Assembly: GCA_023417475.1 (NCBI GenBank)
Contig: JAEZFP010000068.1
Location: 327,036 to 391,035, forward strand
Length of the DNA stretch: 64,000 nt
Direction: 5' to 3'
Source of the DNA: Bacillota bacterium
GTDB lineage: Bacteria > Bacillota > UBA4882 > UBA8346
The position numbers and the translations under genes were made by a program. This document shows positions 15,900 through 25,394 of this stretch, one piece after another (position 1 is the first letter of the stretch; each line of letters opens with the position of its first letter). The notes beneath the pieces were generated by a model. The model was not told the origin of the DNA, searched no databases, and was given only the letters and a program-made list of their open reading frames with translations.

Positions 15900-16691
15900 T
15901 TAACGAATCCAAGCCGCTAAAAAATTCAGTAAAAAACCCCCGCCGATCGCCATGGTGGTACTGGTTAACGTACCCATCAAATAATATTCCGCGAAGCTTC
16001 GGTCATTCAACTCATTAAAGCGGGCGATCGATTTGGCGGTAAGGATAAATGCGACCGACGGCAGGCTTTGGCATTGCACAAAGGTTAATATTAAAAACCG
16101 TTCCAAGATCCCTATATACGTTCCGGATTGTATTTTCGAACTATGTTCGACCCGCAACGGTTGTTTTTCAATACTATTCAAAAGCTTTCGGACTAAAAAT
16201 ACTCCACCGATACAAATATAGATATAACCGTTCGCGATCATTAACAATTGGTTGAACGAGTAGTTTAGCTGAGGTTTGACCGGTTGGGTCAATACCGTAA
16301 GTGTTTTGGGGCTGATCAGGTTCTGATAAAACGTGGCGATCGCCGGATTGACAGACAGATCAAACCACTGCCACACCACAAAAATCATCAAGAAGTGTCC
16401 GAGCTGGTCGACTAAAAACCAGAGTAAATCCAATCCGTATTTGTTTTTGGGAGTCAAAAGCGCTTTAATGTAATCCACAGCAATATGGAGGACCGTTACC
16501 ACGACAATGAATGGCAACATTGTCCCAAAACTATAAAAGTGAAGCACCAACAGCAATACGAAAAATGTGATCAAACCATGAATTAAAAAAGCCCCCAAAC
16601 GTCGCTGAGCTTTCCGTCTTGCCAAATTGGTTGATTGTAACATAAAGTCGGAAATGCCATGACTCATGAACGTCAATAATAGTGATTCCAT
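15900..16691 (-). CDS. DUF3307 family membrane protein
   Basis: A 263-aa protein with about six hydrophobic segments. The N-terminal SHGISDFMLQS motif and HIAVDYIKALL match DUF3307, an uncharacterised integral membrane family. It lies 44 bp downstream of a SatD-like gene; the two families are often neighbours. The C-terminal GTYIGILERFLIL region and MGTLTSTTMAIGGG are also family-like. Function unknown. Confidence 0.8.
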   Translation of the reverse strand: MESLLLTFMSHGISDFMLQSTNLARRKAQRRLGAFLIHGLITFFVLLLVLHFYSFGTMLPFIVVVTVLHIAVDYIKALLTPKNKYGLDLLWFLVDQLGHFLMIFVVWQWFDLSVNPAIATFYQNLISPKTLTVLTQPVKPQLNYSFNQLLMIANGYIYICIGGVFLVRKLLNSIEKQPLRVEHSSKIQSGTYIGILERFLILTFVQCQSLPSVAFILTAKSIARFNELNDRSFAEYYLMGTLTSTTMAIGGGFLLNFLAAWIR

Positions 16692-16735
16692 GTTTCACCA
16701 CCATTGGTCAGTCTTTACCGCACCAAAATCCAGGT

Positions 16736-17383
16736 TCATTTTTCCAGTACACCCTCGCACGGGTGAAAAATTGGATACCGTTCGGACAATAGTTGCTTAA
16801 CATTTTGCTCAGTACGATTAATTTCAGGCCAATGGGCGGCATAACAACGCTTTTGCACATTTTGACGGGCAATTTTCAAAACTTCCGCCGCCTTTTGATA
16901 GGTTCCGTATAATTGATAGAAATGCACCGCTTCCCATTGGGCGTCGGTCCAACGGGCGATGTACGTATCATTCAATAGATAGATCGTGTTCAACGCCAAA
17001 TCGAAATAATTGTCGGGGGTGCAAAAGCGAGTGCCGGGGAATTTGTCTTTGGCAAATGAATCCAACGCATTCCGGGCGCGAAAAAAGGCTTCACCGTTCA
17101 TTTCCCAGGAATTCATCGTCTGATCAAAAGCTTCGATACTACCAATACCCACGCCCACCCGGATCTGAAGCGGCAGACAGTGATACCGCAGTTCGCGCAG
17201 GATCTGTGGCAGTGTTGCCGGTTCATTGCAGACCGCTTGGATTTCATCCCCGCGCGAGAGTGTAAATGGCGTTAGCAAGCTAGGGTAATGTAGCTGACTG
17301 AAAGCCGGTTTCAATTTGGCCGCGAATTGTTCGGCAAGTTTTGAATTGATGATATCCGCGGTAATTACCGCATAGCGATTCAC
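16736..17383 (-). CDS. SatD family protein
   Basis: A 215-aa soluble protein starting (GTG) MNRYAVITADIINSKL, with SRGDEIQAVC and RVGVGIGSI. These mark the SatD family, named from the Streptococcus mutans acid-tolerance sat operon, with no known biochemistry. The C-terminal part (QKAAEVLKIARQNVQKRCYAAHWPEI) looks like a helix-turn-helix, so it may bind DNA. It is paired with the DUF3307 gene. Confidence 0.8.
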   Translation of the reverse strand: MNRYAVITADIINSKLAEQFAAKLKPAFSQLHYPSLLTPFTLSRGDEIQAVCNEPATLPQILRELRYHCLPLQIRVGVGIGSIEAFDQTMNSWEMNGEAFFRARNALDSFAKDKFPGTRFCTPDNYFDLALNTIYLLNDTYIARWTDAQWEAVHFYQLYGTYQKAAEVLKIARQNVQKRCYAAHWPEINRTEQNVKQLLSERYPIFHPCEGVLEK

Positions 17384-17436
17384 GGCGTTCCACCTTACCT
17401 TTTACCTGTTTACCGTTCTAATTATACCATAATTTG

Positions 17437-19338
17437 TTATTGACGCTCCATTATTTTTACAAACGGTTGCATTTTCGGAAGCTGTTTCGGTGGAGTTTCA
17501 CCCTTCCGCAAAGGAACCATCAACACTCCCAGCCGTAATTCTTTCACGCCGTTCAAGTTAATCGCCAGCTTCCGATATTGGTGATTGGGATTTTGACCAA
17601 ACGGATTGGGCGATTTCATAAACGGTTTTGCCGGTAACACTTGCAATTGGGCGTTTGACGGCTCCAGCACTTTAACCCATAATCGTTCGGTTCCTGAGCT
17701 CAGCAAGGCGCTGCGCCGATCGGGTTGCAACTCCACTTTGGCTTGCGTATGCATGAACCACCAAACCCGGCTGGGTTCCTTCAAACTCAACTCATCCCGG
17801 ACGACGATCTGACGGCGTTGATTGATCAAAAACAGTCCGCGCCAAGCTTTCTTCACTTGCCGGGCATACGCTTGGCTGAGATCAACAATGGTTGCCGCCT
17901 CAGCGGGCTTGGATGAAAAATAGATCACTTCCGAACGGGCCGCGGGGTCCTGTTCCGGACCCGTCCCGGGATTGATGACGAGCGTGTTTTGACCTTCGCC
18001 CATTTTTCGATAGTAGGTCCAACGTTGCCAATTGGTAAAATCAAAATAGCCGGGCAGGTCATATTGATCGGCGCCTAATTCTCCGGCCCACTCCACCCCA
18101 TTACTGGAAAGCACAAAGGCGCCTTGGTCAAGGTCAGTGAAATTGCGATTCAACGTTTGACTGCCTTTAATCCCTGCAATGATCGCCTGCTCCTGCCAGG
18201 AACTGCGCAACATCACCACTTCGGCGCCGCGGAAGTAACGATCCAATGGAAAAAGCGTCTTTTCGGGAGGATTGACTTGGGTTGGCCGATACCATAACAG
18301 ATCCAGCGGCGCCGGATTGCGATCAGCGGCATTCCGTTGGTACCACGCCACTTCGGGCAAATGATAGCGGCTGGCGAGCCAAAACAGTTGTTCCGCGCCA
18401 AAAGCTCCCGGCGCCGCATCCCCGTAATAAAAACCGAAGTTGTTCGCGGTCAGATACATTGAGAATAACGCGGTCCGGTCCAGCCCGGGCTGGTTCGACA
18501 GTTCGAAATCTTTGCCAAGCGCCGAATCCAACGCCGCCAAATAAACTGTTACGTAATAAGTGCCATAATCCCAGTAACTTAATCCCTCATCCCAAGCGCC
18601 GTCCGGTTGAAACCCGCTTAACGAGTTCGGTAACGATTGCAATGTTCCTTGAATCAACGTTTCGGCCAGATCGGGATTTTCAGAAGCGACGGCCAAGGCG
18701 CCGATCCCGAAACCACTGTTGCAAACGAGATTGAAGTAGGACGATTGCTGATTAACCCATCCTTTTCCGGAACGAAAATATTGAATTGCCGGACGGATCC
18801 CCTGATCAATAATTGCGTTGCGGAGGATTTTGCGTTGCGAGTCATTCCATTGATCATAAAGCCAATCATAACCAATGGCTAAGGCATGGATCATCTCGGC
18901 GTTTTCGACGGCGATGATTCCGTCTTTCATTTCAAAGTCGACGATCGCCTGCAACTCCTGCCAAACCCGCTCGGGGTAGGCCGTATCCCCGTTTAAACGA
19001 AATAACATTCCCAGCAGATAAACCCGGCGCAAGATTTGACGGCTGATTCCCATCAAGCTTTGGCGATCCTTGCCAAAACGGCTAACCGGCTCTTTCAATA
19101 TACCGGATCCTTGCTTTGCGAGCGCTTGATACCATCTTTTTAAAAACGCCTCCTGATCAATCCGTTCTTTCAATTGATTAAAATCGCCCATAGTCGCCAG
19201 CAACCGGGGGTGGCCGAGGTTTAATGTCGCCAAGATGGAGTTTTTATTTCGGACCGCCCGGACCCCCGGTACCGATGAGCCGATCAGCAACAGGATGAGC
19301 AACGCGATGACGCCAGCGCGATGGAATTTCCGAAACAT
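17437..19338 (-). CDS. Secreted heparinase II/III-like polysaccharide lyase
   Basis: A 633-aa exported protein (signal peptide VIALLILLLIGSSVPGVRA). The N-terminal half looks like the alpha/alpha toroid of heparinase II/III and alginate lyases (IGYDWLYDQW, DGAWDEGLSYWDYG). The C-terminal half looks like the beta-sandwich domain (DLDQGAFVLSSNGVEWAGE, ADQYDLPGYFDF). Substrate cannot be read from the sequence. No sugar transporter or sulfatase is adjacent. It starts at an ATG after a GGAG site. Confidence 0.8.
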   Translation of the reverse strand: MFRKFHRAGVIALLILLLIGSSVPGVRAVRNKNSILATLNLGHPRLLATMGDFNQLKERIDQEAFLKRWYQALAKQGSGILKEPVSRFGKDRQSLMGISRQILRRVYLLGMLFRLNGDTAYPERVWQELQAIVDFEMKDGIIAVENAEMIHALAIGYDWLYDQWNDSQRKILRNAIIDQGIRPAIQYFRSGKGWVNQQSSYFNLVCNSGFGIGALAVASENPDLAETLIQGTLQSLPNSLSGFQPDGAWDEGLSYWDYGTYYVTVYLAALDSALGKDFELSNQPGLDRTALFSMYLTANNFGFYYGDAAPGAFGAEQLFWLASRYHLPEVAWYQRNAADRNPAPLDLLWYRPTQVNPPEKTLFPLDRYFRGAEVVMLRSSWQEQAIIAGIKGSQTLNRNFTDLDQGAFVLSSNGVEWAGELGADQYDLPGYFDFTNWQRWTYYRKMGEGQNTLVINPGTGPEQDPAARSEVIYFSSKPAEAATIVDLSQAYARQVKKAWRGLFLINQRRQIVVRDELSLKEPSRVWWFMHTQAKVELQPDRRSALLSSGTERLWVKVLEPSNAQLQVLPAKPFMKSPNPFGQNPNHQYRKLAINLNGVKELRLGVLMVPLRKGETPPKQLPKMQPFVKIMERQ

Positions 19339-19433
19339 TGATCGTTTCTCCGTTCATTGTTCCTTGAGGATACATTCGGCATTGACCGTGGTAATCCCTT
19401 TTCAAAGACAATGATAACCGGTTATGCAAACTG

Positions 19434-19478
19434 AAAAAAAGATAGACCGTTTCGCGGGGAAACGGTCTATCTTTTTTT
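19434..19478. terminator. Bidirectional terminator
   Basis: A perfect 13-bp stem (GATAGACCGTTTC/GAAACGGTCTATC) is flanked by seven As and seven Ts, so it works on both strands. On the minus strand it ends the CBS-domain operon, overlapping the small gene's stop codon. Confidence 0.9.
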
Positions 19479-19646
19479 CTTGCGCAACATAGTCTGGAAT
19501 AATTCGTCCTCCGGCGGCAGCGGTTTTCCCAATACCACCTCGTCCATTAACGCCTGCGGACCGATGATATCTTCAACGATCCCTTCGAGTGCCGGACGTT
19601 TTTCATTCACAAAGGATTGGATCCAAACTTCATCGTTCTCTGCCAT
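19467..19646 (-). CDS. Small conserved-looking protein, 59 aa, unknown function
   Basis: An ATG at 19646, 14 bp after the CBS gene and preceded by a GGAG site, opens a 59-codon frame. The peptide runs MAENDEVWIQSFVNEKRPAL through GPQALMDEVVLGKPLPPEDE to LRKKKR. It is acidic with a basic tail. The stop codon lies inside the operon terminator, supporting a real last gene. No family recognised. Confidence 0.55.
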   Translation of the reverse strand: MAENDEVWIQSFVNEKRPALEGIVEDIIGPQALMDEVVLGKPLPPEDELFQTMLRKKKR

Positions 19647-19660
19647 GATGGACTCCTGCC

Positions 19661-20092
19661 TTAAAGGTTTTCCGGTTGCGAGGGATTGGAGACCATTCCC
19701 AGGGTTTTCGCGAGTTCGACATCGGTTTTCGCTTGGGTCGCCAGGTCGCCCAAGGCTACGATGCCCACTAAACGGTCGTTATCGACGACCGGCAACCGGC
19801 GAATTTGCGAATTGGCCATAATGGCGGCCGCCTGATGCAAATCCATATCCGAACTGATCGCCTGAACCTGCGAAGTCATTACGTCCCGAACCGGAGTTAC
19901 TTTGGGATCTTTACCGTGGGCAATGTTGCGAACCACGATGTCGCGGTCGGTGATCATGCCGATGATCTGATCTCCCTGGCAGACGGGCACCGATCCCACG
20001 TCATGCTTCTGCATTAATTGCGCCGCCTGCACCACATTGGTATCGGGACTGACATAGGCCACTTCATTGGTCATGATATCTTTTATCTTCAA
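19661..20092 (-). CDS. CBS-domain pair protein
   Basis: A 143-aa protein consisting of two CBS domains (IMTNEVAYVSPDTNV...IIGMITDRDIVVR; VMTSQVQAISSDMDL...LVGIVALGDLA). It is similar in size to Bacillus YhcV. Such stand-alone CBS proteins bind adenine nucleotides and act as regulators; the target here is unknown. Start is a TTG after AAAGGAGG. Confidence 0.9.
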   Translation of the reverse strand: MKIKDIMTNEVAYVSPDTNVVQAAQLMQKHDVGSVPVCQGDQIIGMITDRDIVVRNIAHGKDPKVTPVRDVMTSQVQAISSDMDLHQAAAIMANSQIRRLPVVDNDRLVGIVALGDLATQAKTDVELAKTLGMVSNPSQPENL

Positions 20093-20167
20093 TTCTTGAC
20101 TGCCTCCTTTTGTTTACTTACATTGTAACCAAGAGAAGTCCGTCTCATGCAGCGGCCGCAACGACAG

Positions 20168-20194
20168 TAAAAAAAAACCGCCTCGCGGCGGTTT
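20168..20194 (-). terminator. Terminator after the 108-aa gene
   Basis: AACCGCC/GGCGGTT stem followed by nine Ts on the minus strand. Confidence 0.9.
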
Positions 20195-20519
20195 ATGTAA
20201 GACTGGCATATTTTTGATTTAACTTTTCGGTATCCGATACGTAAAGATGCGGAAGTTCATAGATACCGTAGTCTTTGCCCGGAGTAATGATCCGTTCAAT
20301 GATCAGATCCCAGATGACATCATTGATTAACCGTTGATCAGACTCCGACATATTCACATAGGAAGTTGAGATGGATAAACCGGAATATTGTACTTTTTGC
20401 CCAATCTCGCCGCGACGGGTTAACATGTCTTTAAAGTATTCAAAAATCGCGAACTCTGATGTGACCGGTTCTTCTTTTAAAAATTTCAATGTCTCCAATA
20501 AAACTTCTTTTTTCTCCAT
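20193..20519 (-). CDS. Hypothetical protein, 108 aa
   Basis: A soluble, mostly alpha-helical protein starting at an ATG after CGGAGGTG. It includes LINDVIWDLIIERIITPGKDYG and ELPHLYVSDTEKLNQKY. The shape (helices, then a short beta wing with ITPG) is reminiscent of a winged-helix end, but no family could be named. Followed immediately by its own terminator, so probably monocistronic. Confidence 0.75.
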   Translation of the reverse strand: MEKKEVLLETLKFLKEEPVTSEFAIFEYFKDMLTRRGEIGQKVQYSGLSISTSYVNMSESDQRLINDVIWDLIIERIITPGKDYGIYELPHLYVSDTEKLNQKYASLT

Positions 20520-20661
20520 GGCATTTCACCTCCGTTCGAAAAGATGAATTCACCATGAAAATACAAAAATCCTTTCGAAAATGTCATTTCCAATGTTTTC
20601 AATTAAGTTAAAAATAAATATCCAAAATGTGAAACATTTTAAAAAATCTCCCTCATTTTCA

Positions 20662-21921
20662 CTACCATGCCTGTCGCGCCTGCAATACCCAGTCAATCGG
20701 TTCCTGCCAATAGATACCCCGGCGCAGGAAAACTGCTTTAATTTGTGAAGGACTCATCCGCCCCTCATAATAGTAGCGGTCGATTAAAAAAGTCAATAGC
20801 AACGGCGACCACATCAACTCGCCGTGTTGCAGCTCTTTTCCCAGACAGACCGTTCGTTCGAAGGGGCCTTTGGCGCTCACAGGATCAATCCTGCCATCGC
20901 CGGACTGAGCGTAATCTGGATTATCCTTGGGTTCAATCCCGGAGCCGACACCGATCCCATTGGGGAGCTCCGGATGATAGACGCCTTGGAGGTCGTAGGA
21001 ACCGTAGCCTAATCCATAAAAAGCGATGGCGTGGGGTACGGCTTCCTTCAACTTTGGCAACGATCCAAAGCCGTCCGCCAGCAAACCTTCGTTGGGGTCG
21101 AGCCAACGCATCATTGGTGTATAGCGGTTTGCAAATTCGGCGGCGGTACGCGGATAGTTGAGACCCGATTCAACCAGCTTTGTCCCGAAAAAGTACTGTT
21201 CGGTCAATTTTAACCCCAGCTCTTGAGCATAGTTTAGATCCCATTGGTTGCCATAAAAAATTTTTTCGCCGCGGCGCTGGCTGCCAATTTCATAAATGCC
21301 GTAGTGGGGTCCGCCGATTGAGATTAATGAACGGAAGCGCCCGGGATGCTTTGATACGACATACCGTCCGACCAACCCCCCTAAGCTATGCCCCACCCAA
21401 TCCCATTGCGAATCCGGCCATTGCTCCTCGATCCGTTCGAGCAGCGGCGCCACATAATCCCGTTCAACTTGCGGCACTTCCAAGCGCCAATCGTATTTTA
21501 GGAAGATCAAGTTGATCTCCCCAACTTCCGACAGTTCTGTTTGCCAATCCTGGATTAGCTTGATCTTTTGATGATTTTCGGTACGATTGACTTTCCGCGC
21601 CCAATACGACAACTCGGCAACTAATTTCGCATAGGGTTTTAAGAAATTTTTGGAAAAACCCGGTCCCTTCCCCAAGGCCAAATACTTTTGGGGGATGGCT
21701 TGATAATTTTCGCCGTTTAAAAATGAAGCTTCCTGATGTTTTTTAAAATGCGGATATGGGGATTTTTCCAACCATTGCCGACTTTGCGAAGGCAACTTAT
21801 CGATACATCCCCAAAAGCCCGGGGTAAAAATAATAAAAACCCGTTTCGGTTGAGCGGAAACCGGCGCCAAACTGATCCCGACCAAACAGAGCCAGATAAC
21901 CATGGACAAACGTCGCTGCAT
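20662..21921 (-). CDS. Secreted alpha/beta-hydrolase (LCAT/lipase-like)
   Basis: About 419 aa with a signal peptide (MVIWLCLVGISLAPVSA). The nucleophile elbow GHSLGG is in WDWVGHSLGGLVGRYVVSKH. Downstream PMMRWLDPNEGLLADGFGS and DGRIDPVSAKGPF resemble the LCAT/PGAP1-like lipase group, so an ester-hydrolysing enzyme is likely; substrate unknown. The ATG at 21921 has an AGGAG site and gives the signal peptide; the frame extends 9 codons further. Confidence 0.7.
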   Translation of the reverse strand: MQRRLSMVIWLCLVGISLAPVSAQPKRVFIIFTPGFWGCIDKLPSQSRQWLEKSPYPHFKKHQEASFLNGENYQAIPQKYLALGKGPGFSKNFLKPYAKLVAELSYWARKVNRTENHQKIKLIQDWQTELSEVGEINLIFLKYDWRLEVPQVERDYVAPLLERIEEQWPDSQWDWVGHSLGGLVGRYVVSKHPGRFRSLISIGGPHYGIYEIGSQRRGEKIFYGNQWDLNYAQELGLKLTEQYFFGTKLVESGLNYPRTAAEFANRYTPMMRWLDPNEGLLADGFGSLPKLKEAVPHAIAFYGLGYGSYDLQGVYHPELPNGIGVGSGIEPKDNPDYAQSGDGRIDPVSAKGPFERTVCLGKELQHGELMWSPLLLTFLIDRYYYEGRMSPSQIKAVFLRRGIYWQEPIDWVLQARQAW

Positions 21922-21975
21922 CGGATCTCCTCGTCGCTGCAATGGCAATTGTTACATCGCAACAAAATTTGTTAT

Positions 21976-22008
21976 AAAAAAAAGGCCCCGCGATGTTCTG
22001 GGGCCTCT
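21976..22008 (-). terminator. Terminator after the zinc-ribbon gene
   Basis: GGCCCC/GGGGCC stem with a 10-nt loop and eight Ts on the minus strand. Confidence 0.9.
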
Positions 22009-22025
22009 TATCAATATCAAGTAAA

Positions 22026-22319
22026 TTAAGCTTGTTTCCGGGATTGGAAGCAATCACGGCAGTAAACTGGTTTTTCACCGGTCGGACGGAAAGGCACTTG
22101 GGTGCTGGCGCCGCATTCGGAGCATACTGCATCAAACATTTGGCGTGAACGTTGACCGCTGCTGGAACCACCCCGTTGTTGTTTGCGGGCAGCGCGGCAA
22201 GAAGAGCAACGACCAGGTTCGTTCTCAAAACCCTTGGAAGCGTAGAACTCTTGCTCGCTGGCTGAGAAAGTAAACTCTGAGCCGCAGTCTTTGCAGGTTA
22301 ACGTTTTGTCTTGGTACAT
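22026..22319 (-). CDS. Zinc-ribbon protein with three CxxC pairs
   Basis: A 97-aa small protein with CKDCGSEF...CSSCRAARK, then a Gly/Ser/Gln/Arg linker, then CSECGASTQVPFRPTGEKPVYCRDCF. The second module with VPFxPTGxxPVYCRDCF recurs in small proteins of Bacillota and Chloroflexota and probably binds zinc and nucleic acid. Function unknown. ATG after TAGGAGG. Confidence 0.85.
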   Translation of the reverse strand: MYQDKTLTCKDCGSEFTFSASEQEFYASKGFENEPGRCSSCRAARKQQRGGSSSGQRSRQMFDAVCSECGASTQVPFRPTGEKPVYCRDCFQSRKQA

Positions 22320-22373
22320 GAAAACCTCCTAAATATTAGCCGCTTGGGCTAGTGATGGCCTTCCCTTGGGCTA

Positions 22374-22404
22374 AGTATAGAGGAAGCTTTAACTGACGAG
22401 TCAA
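22374..22404 (-). promoter_or_regulatory. Possible promoter of the zinc-ribbon gene
   Basis: TTGACT (22399-22404) and TATACT (22374-22379) on the minus strand with a 19-bp spacer, about 55 bp before the ATG. The spacer is longer than optimal. Confidence 0.4.
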
Positions 22405-22600
22405 TCTGCTATACCATGCAATCCTAAGTTCGAGGCTCTAATCTCATTTTATCATGAAGTATGAAAAATTCAAGATCGTTACGTAAATTTTTCCATCAAA
22501 CCCTCTATCGAATCACCATTTCATTTGCTTTCCGATAAAATAAATCCAGATGGTGCAAAAACTATTCAATGCGATTTTAAGAGAAGGTGATGTTCAATTG

Positions 22601-23095
22601 ATGGCGGTCAATGAATTCAACCGGTCCGCAGCAGCGGATTATGCCAGAAAGTGGGCTTTGAGCAGGAATCCAGACTTTTTCGACTATTCAAATATCGGCG
22701 GAGACTGTACCAATTTTATCTCCCAAATACTCTACGCCGGATGTGGCGTTATGAATTACAACCGTTCTTTTGGATGGTATTATCATAATGCCAATGACAA
22801 GGCGCCGTCGTGGACGGCGGTCGCTTTTTTATATGATTTCCTAATTGGCAATCAAGCCGAGGGGCCATTTGCCGAACAAGTTGATATGCGGGGAGTTAGC
22901 GCGGGCGACCTGGTTCAACTGGGATTTCGCCAACGGGGTTTGTTTGAGCATTCGTTGTTCATTACAAAGTATGAAGCGCCCAAGTTGGACCGGATTTATT
23001 TCGCAGCGCATACTCAAGACCTTTTGGACCAACCGTTAACCTATTATGATGCGGTTGACCGGCGGTTTCTGCGTATCGTGGGGTATCGCCGCTAA
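22601..23095 (+). CDS. Amidase-domain (amidase_6-like) cysteine hydrolase
   Basis: About 164 aa. NIGGDCTNFISQ carries a candidate catalytic cysteine and FEHSLFITK a candidate histidine, the pattern of the putative amidase domain found in many sporeformers. There is no signal peptide in the chosen form. The ATG at 22601 follows AGAAGGTGA; the frame is open 17 codons upstream. The only plus-strand gene in this stretch, convergent with the EF-G paralogue. Confidence 0.78.
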   Translation: MAVNEFNRSAAADYARKWALSRNPDFFDYSNIGGDCTNFISQILYAGCGVMNYNRSFGWYYHNANDKAPSWTAVAFLYDFLIGNQAEGPFAEQVDMRGVSAGDLVQLGFRQRGLFEHSLFITKYEAPKLDRIYFAAHTQDLLDQPLTYYDAVDRRFLRIVGYRR

Positions 23096-23107
23096 TAATG
23101 CAATGTA

Positions 23108-23130
23108 AAGGCGGGTTTTTCAACCCGCCG
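23108..23130. terminator. Hairpin between convergent genes
   Basis: GGCGGGTT/AACCCGCC stem between the amidase gene and the EF-G paralogue. The T-tract is weak on both sides. Confidence 0.6.
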
Positions 23131-23142
23131 ATCATCGATCCG

Positions 23143-25227
23143 TTATTCATCCTCTTCAACCATATGTTTTTTCGCTTCGGCAATAATCGCTTCGGCTTGA
23201 TGGGCCGGAACTTCTTCAAAATGGTCGAAGGTGGCGGTGAAATCCGCCCGGCCTTGAGTCATTGAACGCAAATCAATCGCGTATTTGGTCAGTTCCGCCT
23301 GGGGCGCCAGGGCTTTGACGACCTGTTCCTTACCGTCCGGCTCCATACCGAGGATCTTGCCGCGTTTTTTATTTAAGTCGCCGATGACATCACCCATAAA
23401 TTCCTCGGGAGTCCGGACGACCACGCTCAGCACCGGTTCCAGCAAAATTGGTTTTGCGTCCATAAAACCTTTTTTAAACGCCAAACGGGCGGCGATTTTA
23501 AACGCCATTTCCGAGGAGTCGACCGGATGGTAGGAACCGTCGATCAAGGTTACCCGGACGTCCACCACGGGGTAACCGGCCAAAACGCCCCGTTCCATCG
23601 TCTCCACAATTCCTTTTTCGACGGCCGGAATAAAGTTGCGTGGGACCGACCCGCCGAATATTTTATCGACAAATTCAAATCCGGCTCCCGTCGGTTTGGG
23701 ATCCATTTCAATCCAAACGTGACCGAATTGGCCGCGGCCACCGCTCTGTTTCTTGTGTTTTCCTTCAACCTTAACATGCCCTTTAATGGTTTCTTTATAA
23801 GCAATTTTCGGAGGTTTCAAGTTGACATCGACTCCGAACTTTTTATGCAACTTACTGGTGATCACTTCAATGTGCAAATCGCCCATTCCCGAGGCGACCA
23901 TCTCGTGGGTCACCGGATCTTTTTTCACCGCAAACGTCGGATCTTCCTCGGTAAGCCGGGCCAACCCGCTCCCGATCTTATCTTCGTCGCCTTTGGCTTT
24001 CGGTTCGACTGCCAATGACAATTTGGGCTTCGGAAAATCAATCTCCGGGAAAACAATGGGTTTATCTTTATCGCATAAGGTCTGCCCGGTAAAGGTCTCC
24101 TGTAGTTTGGCGACCGCGCCAATATCTCCGGCGCTTAACTCGGCGACGGGTTCTTGCGTTTTCCCCTTGAGGATGAATAACTGGCCAATCCGTTCCGGCA
24201 CCCCTTTACTGGAGTTGAAAACATAGGAATCGGATTTGGCGGTACCCGAAAAGACCCGGAATAACGTCAATTTGCCAACGAAGGGATCGGCCATGGTTTT
24301 AAAAACCAGCGCCGAAAACGGTTCATTCTCGGCGGAGCGCCGTTTTTCTTCCGCTTTCGAGTTTGGATTGACCCCGTCAACTTCACCGCGATCGGCGGGC
24401 GAAGGCAGGAAGTCGGCGATCATGTCCAAGAGATTGGCGATTCCGATCTGTTTTAAGGCGGATGCCGCCATTACCGGGACAATTTTGCCGCTGATCACGC
24501 CCTTGCGGGTGCCCATAATCAATTCTTCCTGGGTCAAGTCGGTTCCGTCGAGATATTTTGAGATCAAGTCATCGTCGGCTTCGGCGGCGGCTTCGGTCAA
24601 CGTCGTACAATACTCCTGAACCGTCGCGGTCAAGTCAGCCGGGACCGGCCTTTCAAAAACCTTACCGCCCTCAACATAATAAGCTTTGTTATGCACCACA
24701 TCAACGACGCCCTGGAATTTGTCGGCAGCGCCGATGGGAATGATCACTGGGATCACCTGTTTTCCCAAACGTTCCCGTAATGCTTTATAGGTATTATCAA
24801 AGTTGGCGTTTTCACGATCCATTTTATTAATAACAATGATGCGGGCCAAGTTGTTTTGTTCCGCGTACGACCATGCTTTCTCCGTGCCGACTTCAACTCC
24901 GGAGACAGCGCAAGCGACAATACAAGCGGCGTCCACTGCGCGAATTGCGCCTTTCACTTCTCCGACAAAATCAAAAAATCCCGGGGTGTCCAACAAATTA
25001 ATTTTATGGTCCTTATATTCCAACGGGGCTACAGAAGTGCTGAGACTGATCTTCCGCTTAATCTCTTCGGCGTCATAATCCATGGTGGAAGTCCCGTCAT
25101 CCACTTTTCCAAAACGGTCGATTGCTTTGACGGAAAATAACAAGGCCTCGGCAAGCATGGTTTTGCCGCAACCGCCATGTCCCATCAGTACCATGTTCCT
25201 GATCTGCTCAATCTTGTACTTCTTCAA
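23143..25227 (-). CDS. Elongation factor G-like GTPase (EF-G paralogue)
   Basis: About 694 aa with the EF-G domain layout. The GTPase motifs are GHGGCGKT, DTPGF and NKMDRE, followed by the domain II to V signatures (GMGDLHIEV, GSVPRNFIPAVEKGI). The N-terminus KKYKIEQIRNMVLMGHGG matches the non-canonical EF-G2 group seen beside true FusA in Bacillota and Actinobacteria. The gene is solitary, not in a str operon, supporting paralogue status. Start taken as a TTG at 25227, since AAAGGAGGG lies inside the longer frame. Confidence 0.88.
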   Translation of the reverse strand: MKKYKIEQIRNMVLMGHGGCGKTMLAEALLFSVKAIDRFGKVDDGTSTMDYDAEEIKRKISLSTSVAPLEYKDHKINLLDTPGFFDFVGEVKGAIRAVDAACIVACAVSGVEVGTEKAWSYAEQNNLARIIVINKMDRENANFDNTYKALRERLGKQVIPVIIPIGAADKFQGVVDVVHNKAYYVEGGKVFERPVPADLTATVQEYCTTLTEAAAEADDDLISKYLDGTDLTQEELIMGTRKGVISGKIVPVMAASALKQIGIANLLDMIADFLPSPADRGEVDGVNPNSKAEEKRRSAENEPFSALVFKTMADPFVGKLTLFRVFSGTAKSDSYVFNSSKGVPERIGQLFILKGKTQEPVAELSAGDIGAVAKLQETFTGQTLCDKDKPIVFPEIDFPKPKLSLAVEPKAKGDEDKIGSGLARLTEEDPTFAVKKDPVTHEMVASGMGDLHIEVITSKLHKKFGVDVNLKPPKIAYKETIKGHVKVEGKHKKQSGGRGQFGHVWIEMDPKPTGAGFEFVDKIFGGSVPRNFIPAVEKGIVETMERGVLAGYPVVDVRVTLIDGSYHPVDSSEMAFKIAARLAFKKGFMDAKPILLEPVLSVVVRTPEEFMGDVIGDLNKKRGKILGMEPDGKEQVVKALAPQAELTKYAIDLRSMTQGRADFTATFDHFEEVPAHQAEAIIAEAKKHMVEEDE

Positions 25228-25394
25228 TAAAGTCCCTCCTTTTGTAATATGGTCCAAAAAAATTGTGAACAGTATATTAAGATTTGGTTACCTAACGGTT
25301 TAAATATTCGTCTTTAACATAATATTTCCTGCCTTAGAAGAAATTTTTTGGGACAATCCGGGCATAAAATAGCGGGGCCACCACATACTATATA

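Noticed and set aside
18282..18734. A 150-codon plus-strand frame within the heparinase-like gene
   Set aside because: It is antisense to a well-supported gene, has no ribosome-binding site, and its composition is that of a shadow frame.
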